In this document: one piece after another, positions 29,239-39,196 of the stretch
How the letters are laid out: every line of letters starts with the position of its first letter
How positions within the stretch are numbered: the first letter of the stretch is position 1
Origin: Stutzerimonas stutzeri
GTDB taxonomy: Bacteria; Pseudomonadota; Gammaproteobacteria; Pseudomonadales; Pseudomonadaceae
DNA: 64,000 nt
Direction of reading: 5' to 3'
Assembly: GCA_019056435.1 (NCBI GenBank)
Contig: CP077641.1
Span: 4,278,001 to 4,342,000, forward strand
Notes under the pieces: model-generated
What the model saw: the letters and a program-made list of their open reading frames with translations, nothing else
The model's database searches: none
What the model was told of the DNA's origin: nothing
Translations under genes and position numbers: made by a program

Positions 29239-30297
29239 TCAGGCGTTGCCGGCCTGATTGAGGCGTGCCGCCTGGGTGAAGTCCAGCATGCGCTTGAGCG
29301 GTTTGACCGCACGCGGAATCAGCGCCGCATCGACGAAGATCTCGTTCGATCCGGTACGCAGGCAATCGAGGGTCCGTTCCAGGGTATTCATGGCCATCCA
29401 GGGGCAGTGTGCGCAACTGCGACAGGTCGCCCCGCTGCCTGCGGTCGGCGCTTCGATGAATTGCTTGTCGGGGCATAGCTGCTGCATCTTGTAGAAGATG
29501 CCGCGATCCGTTGCCACGATGAAGCTGGGATTGGCGAGCGTCTGCGCTGCCTTGATCAGCTGACTGGTGGAGCCCACCGCATCAGCCAGAGCGATTACCG
29601 CCTCGGGCGACTCAGGATGCACCAGCACGGCGGCCTCGGGATACAACGCCTTCATATCCTCCAGCTGCTTCGCCTTGAACTCCTCATGGACGATGCAGGC
29701 ACCATCCCAGAGAAGCATGTCGGCACCGGTTTCTCGCTGAACATAGCTACCCAGGTGTTTGTCTGGCGCCCAGATGATTTTCTCGCCGTTGTCCATCAGG
29801 CTTTCGACGATCTCGAGAGCACAACTGGAGGTCACGACCCAGTCAGCCCGGGCCTTTACGGCAGCCGAGGTATTGGCGTAGACGACCACCGTGCGCTCGG
29901 GGTGCTGGTCACAGAAACGTGAGAACTCCTCGACCGGACACCCCAGATCCAGCGAGCAGGTCGCCTCGAGCGTCGGCATCAGCACCCGCTTTTCGGGATT
30001 GAGGATCTTGGCCGTCTCGCCCATGAATCGGACGCCGGCCACGATGACGGTTTGCGCCGCATGCTCGTTGCCGAACCGGGCCATCTCCAGCGAATCCGCA
30101 ACGCAACCGCCGGTTTCTTCGGCCAGGGCCTGAATGACCGGGTCGGTGTAGTAGTGAGCCACGAGCACGGCGTTCTGCCGTTCCAACTCGGCGGCAATCT
30201 CGCGACGAAGCCGCGCCTGCTGCTCCTGTGACAGCGGCTGGGGCTGCTTCGCAGCCAGGTGGGCCTGCACGAGGATGCGTTCGGGTATCTGCGTCAT
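29239..30297 (-). CDS. nadA: Quinolinate synthase A
   Basis: 352 residues from the ATG at 30297 (AGGAA eight bases upstream). NadA is a 4Fe-4S enzyme that condenses iminoaspartate with DHAP to quinolinate for NAD synthesis. Features: [19 protein letters not shown] at the first domain, the first cluster Cys in [31 protein letters not shown], and the last ligand in [16 protein letters not shown]. The region between 30298 and 30499 has a possible minus-strand -10 (tataat at 30338-30343). Confidence 0.96.
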   Translation of the reverse strand: MTQIPERILVQAHLAAKQPQPLSQEQQARLRREIAAELERQNAVLVAHYYTDPVIQALAEETGGCVADSLEMARFGNEHAAQTVIVAGVRFMGETAKILNPEKRVLMPTLEATCSLDLGCPVEEFSRFCDQHPERTVVVYANTSAAVKARADWVVTSSCALEIVESLMDNGEKIIWAPDKHLGSYVQRETGADMLLWDGACIVHEEFKAKQLEDMKALYPEAAVLVHPESPEAVIALADAVGSTSQLIKAAQTLANPSFIVATDRGIFYKMQQLCPDKQFIEAPTAGSGATCRSCAHCPWMAMNTLERTLDCLRTGSNEIFVDAALIPRAVKPLKRMLDFTQAARLNQAGNA

Positions 30298-30499
30298 GTC
30301 GCGGTTCCTGCAAGCACACGTGATGCACGGGTCGCCGATTATAGCCTTTGACAACAGGCCTATCGGTCGCAGCAAAAAAGGAGGGGTACGGCATGAGACG
30401 AACGTCCGCAGCCCCGTTCAAGGGGGCGGAATACTAGCCGAAGCGTTCAGGCGTTGGGAAGCAGAGGGGGCGATCAGGAGGAGCGTGACAGGGAGGGGC
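30298..30499. other. Intergenic region upstream of nadA
   Basis: No gene seen. The minus strand has tataat at 30343-30338, about 40 bases before the nadA start, a fair -10 element, without a clear -35. The remainder is GC-rich without structure beyond the adjacent terminator. Confidence 0.4.
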
Positions 30500-30532
30500 A
30501 ACAAAAAAGCCCGCCGGCTGGCACCGGCGGGC
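30500..30532 (-). terminator. Rho-independent terminator after the CoA-transferase gene
   Basis: On the minus strand agcccgccgg - tgcca - gccggcgggct followed by tttttt. A strong GC stem, starting eight bases after the stop codon. Confidence 0.93.
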
Positions 30533-30539
30533 TCTGGGG

Positions 30540-32036
30540 TCACTTGCCCTTGAGCATGTGGCCGCGTTCTTCCAGATTGGTATGCCAGTCCATCGCATCG
30601 TGCAGCAGATGCGGTGTCTGCCCGCCTTTCTTGCACGCCGCTTCGAAGTAGGCGTTGAGTGCGTCGCGATAGGACGGATGCACGCAGTTGTCGATGATGA
30701 CACGCGCGCGCTCACGCGGTGCCAGGCCACGCAGATCGGCCAGACCCTGCTCGGTCACCAGGATGCTGACGTCATGCTCGGTATGGTCAACATGCGCCAC
30801 CATCGGCACCACGCTGGAAATCGCGCCACCCTTGGCAATCGACTTGGTAACGAAGATGGCCATGTGTGCGTTACGGGCGAAGTCACCCGAGCCGCCAATG
30901 CCATTCATCATCTTCGTGCCACCGACATGTGTGGAGTTCACGTTGCCGTAGATATCGAACTCGAGTGCGGTGTTGATGCCGATGATGCCGATACGACGCA
31001 CCAGCTCCGGATGGTTGGAGATTTCCTGCGGACGCAGCACCAGCTTGTCCTTGTACTTTTCCAGATTGCCAAACACCCGGTCATTGCAGCGCTGCGACAG
31101 GGTGATGGAGCAGCCCGACGCAAAGACCATCTTGCCGGCGTCGATCAGCTCGAAGGTCGAGTCTTGCAGCACTTCGGAGTACATGACCAGGTTTTCGAAC
31201 GGCGAGTCGATCAGGCCGCACATCACCGCGTTGGCGATGTTGCCGATCCCCGCCTGCAGCGGTCCGAGGCTGTTGCTCAGGCGACCCGCATCCACTTCTT
31301 TCTTGAAGAAATGGATCAGATGGTTGGCGATGGCCTGGGTCTCGTCGTCCGGCGGCGTGACGGTGGAGTAGGAATCCGGCTGGTCGGTGATGACGATCGC
31401 GGCAATCTTGGCCGGATCGACCGGAATGGCGGAAACACCGATACGGTCATCGACCTTCATCAACGGAATTGGCTGACGGTTCGGACGCTCACCCGGAATG
31501 TAGATGTCGTGCAGACCTTCCAGATTCGGGTTATGCGCCATGTTCAGTTCGATAATCACCTTGTCGGCAAACAGCGCGAGGTTGGCCGAGTTGCCTACCG
31601 AGGTCGTGGGGACGATGTGCCCCTGCTCGGTGATGGCGACCGCTTCGATGATGGCCAGATCCGGTTTCTTGATCTGGTGGTTACGCATCTGCTCGACGGT
31701 ATGCGACAGGTGCTGGTCGATGAACATGACCTCGCCGCCGTTGATCGCTTTGCGCAACGCTGCATCCGCCTGGAACGGCATCCGGCGCGCCAGCAGACCG
31801 GCTTCGGCCATCAGGCCGTCCAGGTCATTGCCGAGGCTGGCACCGGTGATAAGACTGATTTTCAGCGGCTTGTCCTTGGCGCGCTTGATCAGCGCCATCG
31901 GGACTGCCTTGGCTTCGCCGGCGCGGGTAAAACCGCTCATGCCGACAGTCATGCCGTCGACTACATGGGTAGCAGCCTCGTCGGCGCTCATGACCTTGCT
32001 ATGCAGGGAGGACAGGCGGATGCGATCAGAATACAT
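30540..32036 (-). CDS. Acetyl-CoA hydrolase/succinyl-CoA:acetate CoA-transferase
   Basis: 498 residues from the ATG at 32036 (GAGG five bases upstream). It matches the Ach1/SucCoA-transferase family (about 500 residues): VDGMTVGMSGFTRAGEAKAVP at the N-terminal Rossmann-like domain, GPLQAGIGNIANAVMCGL, the glycine loop near GTKMMNGIGGSGDFARNA and DVSILVTEQGLADLRGLAPRERA. The enzyme moves CoA between succinyl-CoA and acetate, or hydrolyses acetyl-CoA, linking acetate overflow with the TCA cycle. It stands alone between nadA and tRNA-Lys. I know the P. aeruginosa homologue from a different chromosomal place, so its location here is variable. Confidence 0.9.
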   Translation of the reverse strand: MYSDRIRLSSLHSKVMSADEAATHVVDGMTVGMSGFTRAGEAKAVPMALIKRAKDKPLKISLITGASLGNDLDGLMAEAGLLARRMPFQADAALRKAINGGEVMFIDQHLSHTVEQMRNHQIKKPDLAIIEAVAITEQGHIVPTTSVGNSANLALFADKVIIELNMAHNPNLEGLHDIYIPGERPNRQPIPLMKVDDRIGVSAIPVDPAKIAAIVITDQPDSYSTVTPPDDETQAIANHLIHFFKKEVDAGRLSNSLGPLQAGIGNIANAVMCGLIDSPFENLVMYSEVLQDSTFELIDAGKMVFASGCSITLSQRCNDRVFGNLEKYKDKLVLRPQEISNHPELVRRIGIIGINTALEFDIYGNVNSTHVGGTKMMNGIGGSGDFARNAHMAIFVTKSIAKGGAISSVVPMVAHVDHTEHDVSILVTEQGLADLRGLAPRERARVIIDNCVHPSYRDALNAYFEAACKKGGQTPHLLHDAMDWHTNLEERGHMLKGK

Positions 32037-32180
32037 TTGAGCCTCGAACCACTGTGAAATCGGAAGGTGGCAGTCTAGTACGTTTAAAGACGCTCGGGTC
32101 ACATACCAAGGTCGTAGAGGAATAAGCCTTGATTACCGTCTCGCAGGGTCTTTTTTTTCAGCTTTATAAACTGCAGGCAT
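32037..32180. other. Intergenic region upstream of the CoA-transferase
   Basis: No gene. It holds the 3' flank of the tRNA-Lys terminator and an unassigned minus-strand promoter region; an eight-base T run occurs near 32151-32158. Confidence 0.35.
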
Positions 32181-32210
32181 AAAAAACCGGATGACCTGAA
32201 GGTCGTCCGG
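32181..32210 (-). terminator. Rho-independent terminator after tRNA-Lys
   Basis: On the minus strand ccggacgacc - ttca - ggtcatccgg followed by ttttttat. One G-T pair in a ten-base stem. Confidence 0.93.
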
Positions 32211-32234
32211 CTATTTCCCTCGACGGGGTGTGTA

Positions 32235-32310
32235 TGGTGGGTCGTGTAGGATTCGAACCTACGACCAATTGGTTAAAAGCCAACTGCTCTACCAACTGAG
32301 CTAACGACCC
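32235..32310 (-). tRNA. tRNA-Lys (TTT)
   Basis: On the minus strand gggtcgttagctcagttgg opens the molecule, the anticodon loop is cttttaa (TTT), the T arm is ggttcgaatcc, the acceptor stems gggtcgt/acgaccc pair, discriminator A, and CCA is encoded. 76 nt. Confidence 0.97.
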
Positions 32311-32364
32311 AATGCGGGGCGCATGATACTGATTTGATTCAGGAATTCAAACTATTTTTTGATT

Positions 32365-33039
32365 TCAGGCATAACGGGTCGGATCTGCCAGCCCGGCGTC
32401 AGCGAAGCCTGCGGCACGTAGCCGGCAGCTGTCACACTTACCGCAGGCGCGCCCATCATCATCGGCCTGGTAGCAGGATACCGTCGTACCGTAATCGACG
32501 CCGAGTCGAGTTCCGGCCAGCACGATGTCGGCCTTGCTCAGGCTCTGCAGCGGAGCGCGAATACGAAACCCCTGGCCCTCCACGCCTGCCTTGGTCGCCA
32601 GATTGGCAAGCCGCTCGAAGGCCGCGATGAACTCGGGACGGCAATCGGGATACCCGGAATAGTCGACTGCATTGACACCGATGAAGATGTCGCGCGCGCC
32701 CAACACCTCGGCCCAACCAAGCGCCAGCGACAGGAACAGCGTGTTGCGCGCCGGAACGTAAGTCACCGGAATACCTTCGACGGCGGTCTCCGGCACGGCG
32801 ATCGTCGTATCGGTCAGTGCCGATCCACCGATCCCGTTGAGATTCATACCGATCACTTTGTGCTCGACGACGCCAAGCTGCCGGGCCACTCGCTCGGCCG
32901 CCTGCAGCTCGGCGCGATGACGCTGGCCGTAATCGAAGCTCATCGTGTAGCAAACGTATCCTTCAGCCCGCGCCATCGCCACGACCGTCGCCGAGTCTAG
33001 CCCGCCCGAGAGCAAAACAACTGCCTTCTTTTCACTCAT
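32365..33039 (-). CDS. queC: 7-cyano-7-deazaguanine synthase
   Basis: 224 residues. The PP-loop SGGLDSAT near residue 11 binds [22 protein letters not shown] and the C-terminal zinc site ([21 protein letters not shown], four Cys) are diagnostic. QueC makes preQ0 from carboxydeazaguanine for queuosine in tRNA. It follows queE by 53 bases and is the last gene of the cpoB-queE-queC run. Confidence 0.96.
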   Translation of the reverse strand: MSEKKAVVLLSGGLDSATVVAMARAEGYVCYTMSFDYGQRHRAELQAAERVARQLGVVEHKVIGMNLNGIGGSALTDTTIAVPETAVEGIPVTYVPARNTLFLSLALGWAEVLGARDIFIGVNAVDYSGYPDCRPEFIAAFERLANLATKAGVEGQGFRIRAPLQSLSKADIVLAGTRLGVDYGTTVSCYQADDDGRACGKCDSCRLRAAGFADAGLADPTRYA

Positions 33040-33092
33040 ATCCTTCTACCTTGTCGAGAGAACGCCTTAGCGCAACATGGCAGGCGCCGGCA

Positions 33093-33739
33093 TCAACGCC
33101 CGCGCGCATCGTTCCAGAGAATCTTGTGCAGTTGAAGCTGAAGCCTGACGGGCAGGTTGTCCTGCACGATCCAGTCGGCGAGTTCGCGCGCATCGATCTG
33201 GCCGTGGCTCGGCGAAAACAACACTTCGCCTGCCCGCTTCTCGAGGCCGTACTCGATGAGCTTGGACACAGCCCAGTGGTAGTCCTCGTGAGAACAGATC
33301 ACGAACTTGACCTGGTCATTAGGCGTCAACAGCGCGACGTTCTCGTAACGATTGCGGTGCGCTTCGGCCGATCCCGGCGTCTTCAGATCGACCACGCGAC
33401 TGACGCGGGCGTCCGCCACTGAAATATCCAGCGCACCGCTGGTTTCCAGCGAGACCTCATAGCCCGTGTCACACAAGTGACGCAACAGCTCCGCGCAATT
33501 GGGCTGGGCCAACGGCTCCCACCCGTCACACAGACGTAACGTGGATTGAAGGATGCGATCCGCTCGAGAATCGCATCGATTCCCATGAGCTCGCCGCCGC
33601 TGAAGGCGTAGGCCGTATCGCAATATTGACAGCGCAGGGGACAGCCGGTCAGGCGAACGAACACGGTGGGCAGGCCACTGGTGCGCGTTTCCCCCTGCAG
33701 CGAGTAGAAAATCTCGGATATTCGCAGGGTATGGTGCAT
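33093..33739 (-). CDS. queE: 7-carboxy-7-deazaguanine synthase (radical SAM)
   Basis: 215 residues after repair of one missing G/C at 33528-33530. The radical SAM cluster motif is in LTGCPLRCQYCDTAYAF (CX3CX2C), preceded by YSLQGETRTSGLPTVFVR; VTGGEPLAQ is restored by the repair and binds SAM. The start is the ATG at 33739 (MHHTLRISEIF). QueE rearranges carboxytetrahydropterin to the deazaguanine core, the step before QueC. A terminator for the upstream gene cpoB lies between the two, so some independent transcription is possible. Confidence 0.94.
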
Positions 33740-33810
33740 ATCAGCCACGGGCGTGACGGCTAAACAGGCCATCCGCCTCCGTTGCGGGAAAGGGGGCGCG
33801 ATTTTAACGA

Positions 33811-33837
33811 AAAAACCCGCCATTGGGCGGGTTTTAT
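33811..33837 (-). terminator. Rho-independent terminator after cpoB
   Basis: aacccgcc and ggcgggtt flank a short loop, with aaaaa on the left and tttta on the right of the plus strand. It closes the Tol-Pal operon on the minus strand. Confidence 0.87.
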
Positions 33838-33858
33838 TGAAAAGCCTGAGCGCTGCGA

Positions 33859-34680
33859 TCAGCGGCTCAATTGCCGCTGCGCCAACTGGGCGGCCGAGCT
33901 GTTGGGAAAGTCCGCAATTACCTGCCGGAGAATCCCGTTAGCCTTGTCTCGGTTACCCAAACGAAGCTCGACATCCGCAAGCTTGTACAGCGAATCCGGG
34001 ACCTTGTTGTGCTGAGGATAGGCCTGACTCACCTTCGCGAACGCCTGACCCGCCGCCTGCAGATCGCCCTTGGCAAGGTTGACCTCACCCAACCAGTACT
34101 GGGCGTTTCCCGCGTAGGGGCTGCTCGGGTACTTGCGCAGGAAAGCAGCGAAAGCCTGGCTGGCCTTGTCGAAATCCTTCGCCTTGATGAGATCGAACGC
34201 CGCGTCGTAATACAGCTTTTCTTTCTCCGGGTCGGAGGACTCACCTGAACCCGACTCTTGCGCAACCGCATCGTTCGATGCTTGCGCCGGACCAGCGGCC
34301 GTGTTGCCGCTGGCAGAAGCATTCTGACTGGAACCCCCACCCGCCGACATATCGGACAGACGACGATCCAGATCTTGGTAACGCTCCAGCCCTTCCTGTT
34401 TGAGGCGCTGGATTTCGTTCTCCTGCACTTCGAGCATGCCGCGCAATTGCGCAATCTCTTCCTGCATCTGCTGCAACTGCACGAAGAGCATGCCCTGTGC
34501 GGAAGACGGAGCAGCAGCCCCGCCTCCCGCGTAGGCACCGTTATTATCCGCCCCGGCCGAGTAACCCGACGGCGCGTCACCAGCGGTTTGCGAGTCGTAT
34601 TCCACAACCGGAACCTGAGCCGCCGCAAATAACGGCAGGCCAAGCGCCAAGAGCGGCAGAGCGTAACGGTGCTTGAGCAT
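33859..34680 (-). CDS. cpoB: Cell division coordinator CpoB (YbgF)
   Basis: 273 residues: signal peptide (LPLLALGLPLFAAAQ), a Gly/Ala/Ser-rich linker, a coiled coil (FVQLQQMQEEIAQLRGMLEVQENEIQRL, in pieces), a Ser/Ala-rich spacer, and a C-terminal TPR domain (YYDAAFDLIKAKDFDKA, AQYWLGEVNLAKGDLQAA, DSLYKLADVELRLGN). CpoB binds TolA and couples PBP1B activity to outer membrane constriction. It follows pal by five bases. Confidence 0.94.
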   Translation of the reverse strand: MLKHRYALPLLALGLPLFAAAQVPVVEYDSQTAGDAPSGYSAGADNNGAYAGGGAAAPSSAQGMLFVQLQQMQEEIAQLRGMLEVQENEIQRLKQEGLERYQDLDRRLSDMSAGGGSSQNASASGNTAAGPAQASNDAVAQESGSGESSDPEKEKLYYDAAFDLIKAKDFDKASQAFAAFLRKYPSSPYAGNAQYWLGEVNLAKGDLQAAGQAFAKVSQAYPQHNKVPDSLYKLADVELRLGNRDKANGILRQVIADFPNSSAAQLAQRQLSR

Positions 34681-34685
34681 GGCTA

Positions 34686-35189
34686 TTACTTACGCAGCTC
34701 TACGCGACGGTTCTGAGCCCACGACTGCTCGTCGTTACCCATGGCCACCGGACGCTCTTCGCCGTAGGAAACCAGCTCCAGTTGAGCAGGCGATACGCCT
34801 TGCAGGACCAGGTAACGCTGAACGGCCTTCGAGCGACGCTCGCCCAGAGCCATGTTGTACTCGCGAGTACCACGCTCGTCGGTGTGGCCTTCCAATACGA
34901 CGCGATTGCCAGCGGACTTCAGGTCCTTGGCATGAACGTCCAGAGCGCGCATGGCTTCCGGCTTCAGATCGGAGCTGTCGTACTCGAAGTAGAAGGTGGT
35001 GATAGCACGCAGAGCGGCTTCTTCGCTCATGCTGCCGTCGACGGCACCACTGTCAGCGCCGTAGCCAGCGTTCGGATCGACAGCAGTAGAGCCTTCGCCG
35101 GAATCGTCGCCGCCCTTGGACGAACAACCTACGGCTACGGCCATAGCCAGAGCCAGCGCAGCGAACTTACCGAATTTCAGCATTTCCAT
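34686..35189 (-). CDS. pal: Peptidoglycan-associated lipoprotein Pal
   Basis: 167 residues from the ATG at 35189. The lipobox is VAVGC, giving a lipidated Cys in the outer membrane. The OmpA-like domain spans the C-terminal 110 residues: [37 protein letters not shown] (peptidoglycan-binding Asp and Arg) and RRVELRK at the end. It ties the outer membrane to the cell wall and partners TolB. A 50-base gap separates it from the repaired tolB stop. Confidence 0.96.
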   Translation of the reverse strand: MEMLKFGKFAALALAMAVAVGCSSKGGDDSGEGSTAVDPNAGYGADSGAVDGSMSEEAALRAITTFYFEYDSSDLKPEAMRALDVHAKDLKSAGNRVVLEGHTDERGTREYNMALGERRSKAVQRYLVLQGVSPAQLELVSYGEERPVAMGNDEQSWAQNRRVELRK

Positions 35190-35239
35190 GTGTAACAACC
35201 CCAGGTGTGTTTTTGGTTAGGTAAAGCAGTTGTACCGCA

Positions 35240-36542
35240 TCAGTTCAGGTAAGGGGGACCACGATGGCTCACGGACTTCGCCTTGAGCAGTAGGAAGCGG
35301 GAGCCTAACTCGACCATTGATTGATACGAGCATCAAGACTCCCCGGCCCTGCTGGCGGGTCGCGTAGATTAGCATGGTGCCATTAGGCGCAACAGTGGGC
35401 GACTCATCTAAACTCGTGTCCGAAAGCAGTCGAAGGTTGCCGCGCTGAAGATCCTGCGCCGCCACCTTGAAGTTGGTGTAACCCTCCTGACGATGAATCA
35501 TTACAAGAGTCTTTTCATCGGCCGATAGTTTCGGATTGGCGTTGTAGTTACCGACGAACGTGACCCGCTCTGCATTATTGCCACCCAGCCGCTGCTTGTA
35601 GATCTGCGGCTTGCCGGCACGGTCGGAGGTAAAGTAGATGGTCTGCCCATCGGCACCCCAGAACGGCTCGGTGTCGATCGCGTAATGATTCGTCAGACGC
35701 TGGAGCTGGCGTGACCCCAGATCCATCACGTAGACCTCCGGGTTGCCATCCTTCGAGAGCACGAACGCGAGGCGGTTGCCGTCCGGAGAGAAGGCCGGTG
35801 CGCCGTTCAAGCCCTCGAAATTGGTGATCTGTTCGCGACGCCCCGTATCGACGTGCTGAATGAAAATGCGTGGACGCTTCTGCTCGAACGATACGTAAGC
35901 GATGCGACGGCCATCCGGGGAATAGCGCGGTGACAGGATCGGTTCGCGGGATTGCAGCAGGGTCACGGCCCTGGCGCCATCATAGTCCGAACGCTGCAGC
36001 GTATAGCGGGTATTCGCGCCGCCCAAGCGCTCGGCCGTCACGTACAGCAGCCGCGTGGAGAAGGCCCCCTTGATACCGGTCAGCTTTTCGAACGACTGAT
36101 CGGCCACGTAATGCGCCATGTCGCGCAGCTGCTCCGGGCTGCCTCCGACGCTGCCGTTCATGACCTGCTGCTCGGTGTTGACGTTGAACACCTCGTAGCG
36201 GACCTGGAGCTTGCCACCGGATGGCTCGATATTGCCCACCACAACGTACTGAGCGCCAAGAGCCTTCCAGTCACGGAAGATGATTTCGCTGCCGCGGGTC
36301 GGCAGGCTGATCATGTTCTGCTTAGGGATGGGCTGGAAGATTCCCGTGTTGCGCATGTCGTTGCCGACGATCTCGGCCATGTCTTCCGGAAGTACATTCC
36401 CGCCCTGCCAGCCGAAAGGCACCACCGCGATAGGGATCGCCCGATCGGAGCCACTGGTCACCACGATGTTCTTCTCCTGCGCAGACGCGGTTCCCAACGC
36501 GAATGCAAGAAGAACGACGAAACCTCGAAGGTAATTGATCAC
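35240..36542 (-). CDS. tolB: Tol-Pal system beta-propeller protein TolB
   Basis: 433 residues. The start is GTG at 36542 overlapping the tolA stop (GTGA). Signal peptide ([12 protein letters not shown]), an N-terminal alpha/beta domain ([10 protein letters not shown]), then a six-bladed propeller with repeats such as [39 protein letters not shown] and [20 protein letters not shown]. One extra T near 35253 hides the family C-terminus SPYLN; without the repair the end becomes an unrelated tail to 35217. TolB links Pal and TolA in the periplasm. Confidence 0.95.
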
Positions 36543-37541
36543 AACGCAAGATCCTCAGGCGTGAATGTCATCGTGAACGAGCGATACGGCTGAAATTCCT
36601 GAGCAGAGAGCCCCTGCATCTCGGTCAGCCGACCAATGTTCTTCACCGCGGCAACCGCGGAATTGTCAAAAGGTGTATCGCCGCTCGAACGGGAAACGCT
36701 TACGGCGGTGATGGTCCCGTCGGGCAGCATGTTCACCCGCAGCGATACCGACATGTTGTTACGTGCCGACGGCGGTCGTGTCCAGCCCTCCGCGGCGCGC
36801 ATCCGAATCAGATCGTCAAAGTCGCCGGCGACTTGATCGCCTTGGGTATCAGCCATCGCCTGCTGCCGCTGGGTATCTTCCGAGAGCAGCTCAGCCAACG
36901 CCTGAGCCTTCTTGTCCTCTGCCGCTTTGCGTGCCGCTTCGGCAGCAGCCTTTTCTTGGCCTCTTCGGCCGCTTTCTTTTTCGCCGCCTCGGCCGCAGCT
37001 TTTTCTTCGCTTCTTCGGCCGCTTTCTTCTTGGCGGCTTCCGCTGCGGCTTTCTTTTTCGCTTCGTCGTCCGCTTTCTTTTTCGCCGCTTCATCTGCGGC
37101 CTTCTTCTTGGCGATTTCAGCCTGCTTTTTCTGCTCGGCAGCTTTCCTGGTCTCCTCGGCCTTTTTCGCCTCAGCCGCTTTCGCCGCCTGCGCCTTGGCT
37201 ACCTCGGCCTTTCGAGCCTCTTCCGCCTTCTTTTGTTCCGCAGCCTGGGCGGCGGCCTGCCGTTGCTGCTCGACCTTGCGCTGCTCCATCTGCTCGGCTT
37301 CGTACTGCTTGGCGGAGGTCTTCTGCGCCTCGCCGGCAATCTTCTGGTTCGTCTGAGTCTTGGCCTGACTCTGAGACTTGAGCTGGTAAAGCGTGGCCTG
37401 CACGATCGGCTTGGATGGCGGCAAGTCTGGCGTCATCGCGAAGCTGACGAACAGCATGGCGAAGATGATGACGTGCAGCCCGACCGCCAGGATGGTCGGC
37501 CAGTAGTAGCTTTCAGACCGCGAACGTTCCGGCTGTTGCAT
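36539..37541 (-). CDS. tolA: TolA envelope protein
   Basis: 334 residues after repair of two missing bases in A runs (plus-strand T runs 36951-36954 and 37000-37004). One N-terminal membrane anchor ([18 protein letters not shown]), then about 150 residues of Ala/Lys/Glu-rich helix with many KKAAEEA-like units that span the periplasm, and a C-terminal globular domain ([20 protein letters not shown]) that binds TolB, CpoB and colicin/phage proteins. The repeated AAG/AAA Lys codons explain why the sequence errors fall here. It follows tolR directly (shared base at 37541). Confidence 0.94.
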
Positions 37542-37993
37542 CAGGGGGCCTCGGTGATCAGGCCGACGTTGCCGACACCCGCTTCCTGCAGCCCACCCAT
37601 GGCCGCCATTACGGAGCCGTAGTCGACCGCCTTGTCACCACGCACGAACACCTGGATCTGCTGCCCCTGACTGCGGTTCTGATTCATGATCGCCGTGACG
37701 GCGCGGGTCATGTCTTCGAGCGTCAAGGCCTGATCCTGAACCGTGTCGGTGTCGACTTCGCTGCCGATGTTCCAGTAGTAGCTCTTGTCCGCCTTGATCG
37801 AGATGGTGAGCACTCGAGCATTGTTATCCTGCGGAAGCGCCTCACTGCTGACTTTCGGCAGGTCGACCTTGACCCCTTGGTTGAGCATCGGCGCGGTCAC
37901 CATGAAGATGACGAGCAGGACCAGCATCACGTCGATGTAGGGCACCACGTTCATCTCGGCGACGGGCTTGCGTCTGTTGCGGATTCTTGCCAT
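37541..37993 (-). CDS. tolR: TolR proton-channel subunit
   Basis: 150 residues: EMNVVPYIDVMLVLLVIFMV, with the proton-carrying Asp in the single helix, then a periplasmic domain ending GNVGLITEAP. It shares this end with the ExbD at 9427-9888, but lies in the tolQRAB-pal operon. Works with TolQ to drive TolA during cell constriction. Confidence 0.96.
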   Translation of the reverse strand: MARIRNRRKPVAEMNVVPYIDVMLVLLVIFMVTAPMLNQGVKVDLPKVSSEALPQDNNARVLTISIKADKSYYWNIGSEVDTDTVQDQALTLEDMTRAVTAIMNQNRSQGQQIQVFVRGDKAVDYGSVMAAMGGLQEAGVGNVGLITEAP

Positions 37994-38005
37994 GGCCGGT
38001 GGGCC

Positions 38006-38699
38006 TCAATCTTCGGTGGTGTGAACTTTGCGATGCAGGATCGCCTGGAATTCGTCAGCGAAGGTGTAATAGCGCCCGATGAGCAACTCCCCACGCGCTG
38101 AGAAGCGGTTATAGGCAATGACGGCGGGAATCGCTGCGAACAGACCGATCGCCGTGGCAATGAGAGCCTCGGCGATACCCGGGGCAACGGTCGCCAGCGT
38201 CGCCTGCTGGACCTGCGCCAGTCCTCGGAAGGAATTCATGATGCCCCAGACCGTACCGAACAGGCCGATGTAGGGGCTCGTCGAGCCGACAGTCGCCAGG
38301 AATGGCAGACTCTGATCGAGCTTTTCTTCCTCTCGGGAAATCGCCACTCGCATGGCCCGGTTCACGCCGTCCATCACCGCATCGGGGTCAACGCCCTGCT
38401 GCTGCCGCAGGCGGGGAAAATTCCTTGAAGCCCGCGCGAAAAATCTGCTCGACTCCCGAGTCCGGATCCGGGTTGCTACCAGCCTGGCGATACAGCTTGG
38501 ACAAGTCGATACCGGACCAGAAGCGCTCTTCGAAACCGTCAAGCGCACGCTTGGCGGCGCGCAGCATATTGGTGCGCTGGAAAATCAGGATCCATGAGGT
38601 CACCGAGGCGCCCACCAGGATCAGCATCACCAGCTGCACGACGAAGCTGGCATTACTGATAAGGCTCCACATGGACATGTGATCGACGTTGGCTTCCAC
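38006..38699 (-). CDS. tolQ: TolQ proton-channel subunit
   Basis: 230 residues after removing one extra base in the run 38412-38415. The start is GTG at 38699 with GGAGAG five bases upstream; it begins three bases past the ybgC stop. Three membrane helices: SFVVQLVMLILVGASVTSWI near the N-terminus and the pair around STSPYIGLFGTVWGIMNSF and LIATAIGLFAAIPAVIAYN. Same fold as ExbB at 9901-10608. Confidence 0.95.
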
Positions 38700-38701
38700 G
38701 C

Positions 38702-39145
38702 TTACTCTCCTGCTGGGGGTAGACCCGACTCGACGAACGCCGCTCGCAGCGATTCGGGAATGGGACGGGGTTTCAAACTCTTGGCACGTACACAGGCAAC
38801 TAGAAACCGCCCTTCACAGAGCAGCTCGCCATCACCTGCTCGCCTTACCTGCTGGCGGAAACGCAGGCTTGCACGCTTAATCTCGATCACGTCGGCGCTT
38901 ACCAGCAGTTCGTCGTCCAGGCGCGCCGGCGACAGATAGCGCGCCTCGCTCGAATGCACGACGAAAAGCAGGTCTTCGCCGACCAGCTGCGACTGGGCGA
39001 AACCCAGGCTGCGCAACCGCTCGGTACGGGCCCGCTCCATGAACTTGAGGTAATTGACGTAGTAGACGATGCCGCCCGCATCGGTGTCCTCGTAGTAGAC
39101 ACGGCAGCGATGACTGAACGGTTGAGCATGTGATTCCGCGCGCAT
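38702..39145 (-). CDS. ybgC: Acyl-CoA thioesterase YbgC (hotdog fold)
   Basis: 147 residues from the ATG at 39145; a TTG at 39172 would add nine residues. The hotdog signature is [20 protein letters not shown], with the catalytic Asp, followed by [14 protein letters not shown]. YbgC hydrolyses short or long acyl-CoAs and is the constant first gene of the tol-pal operon; the physiological role with Tol is unclear. Confidence 0.93.
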   Translation of the reverse strand: MRAESHAQPFSHRCRVYYEDTDAGGIVYYVNYLKFMERARTERLRSLGFAQSQLVGEDLLFVVHSSEARYLSPARLDDELLVSADVIEIKRASLRFRQQVRRAGDGELLCEGRFLVACVRAKSLKPRPIPESLRAAFVESGLPPAGE

Positions 39146-39196
39146 ACTAGTGCCAGCCTTCGCAAATGCCAATTGGGTCGGACAACAATATTTTTG

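Noticed and set aside
21781..32310. Prophage or island borders at the two tRNA genes
   Set aside because: No integrase, no duplicated tRNA 3' end and no phage genes were seen around either tRNA within the window; the possible island edge is kept only as a weak inference.
36900..37150. Repeated short units in tolA that could look like a CRISPR or tandem repeat
   Set aside because: The repeats are Ala/Lys/Glu codon repeats of the TolA helix, with no spacer structure.
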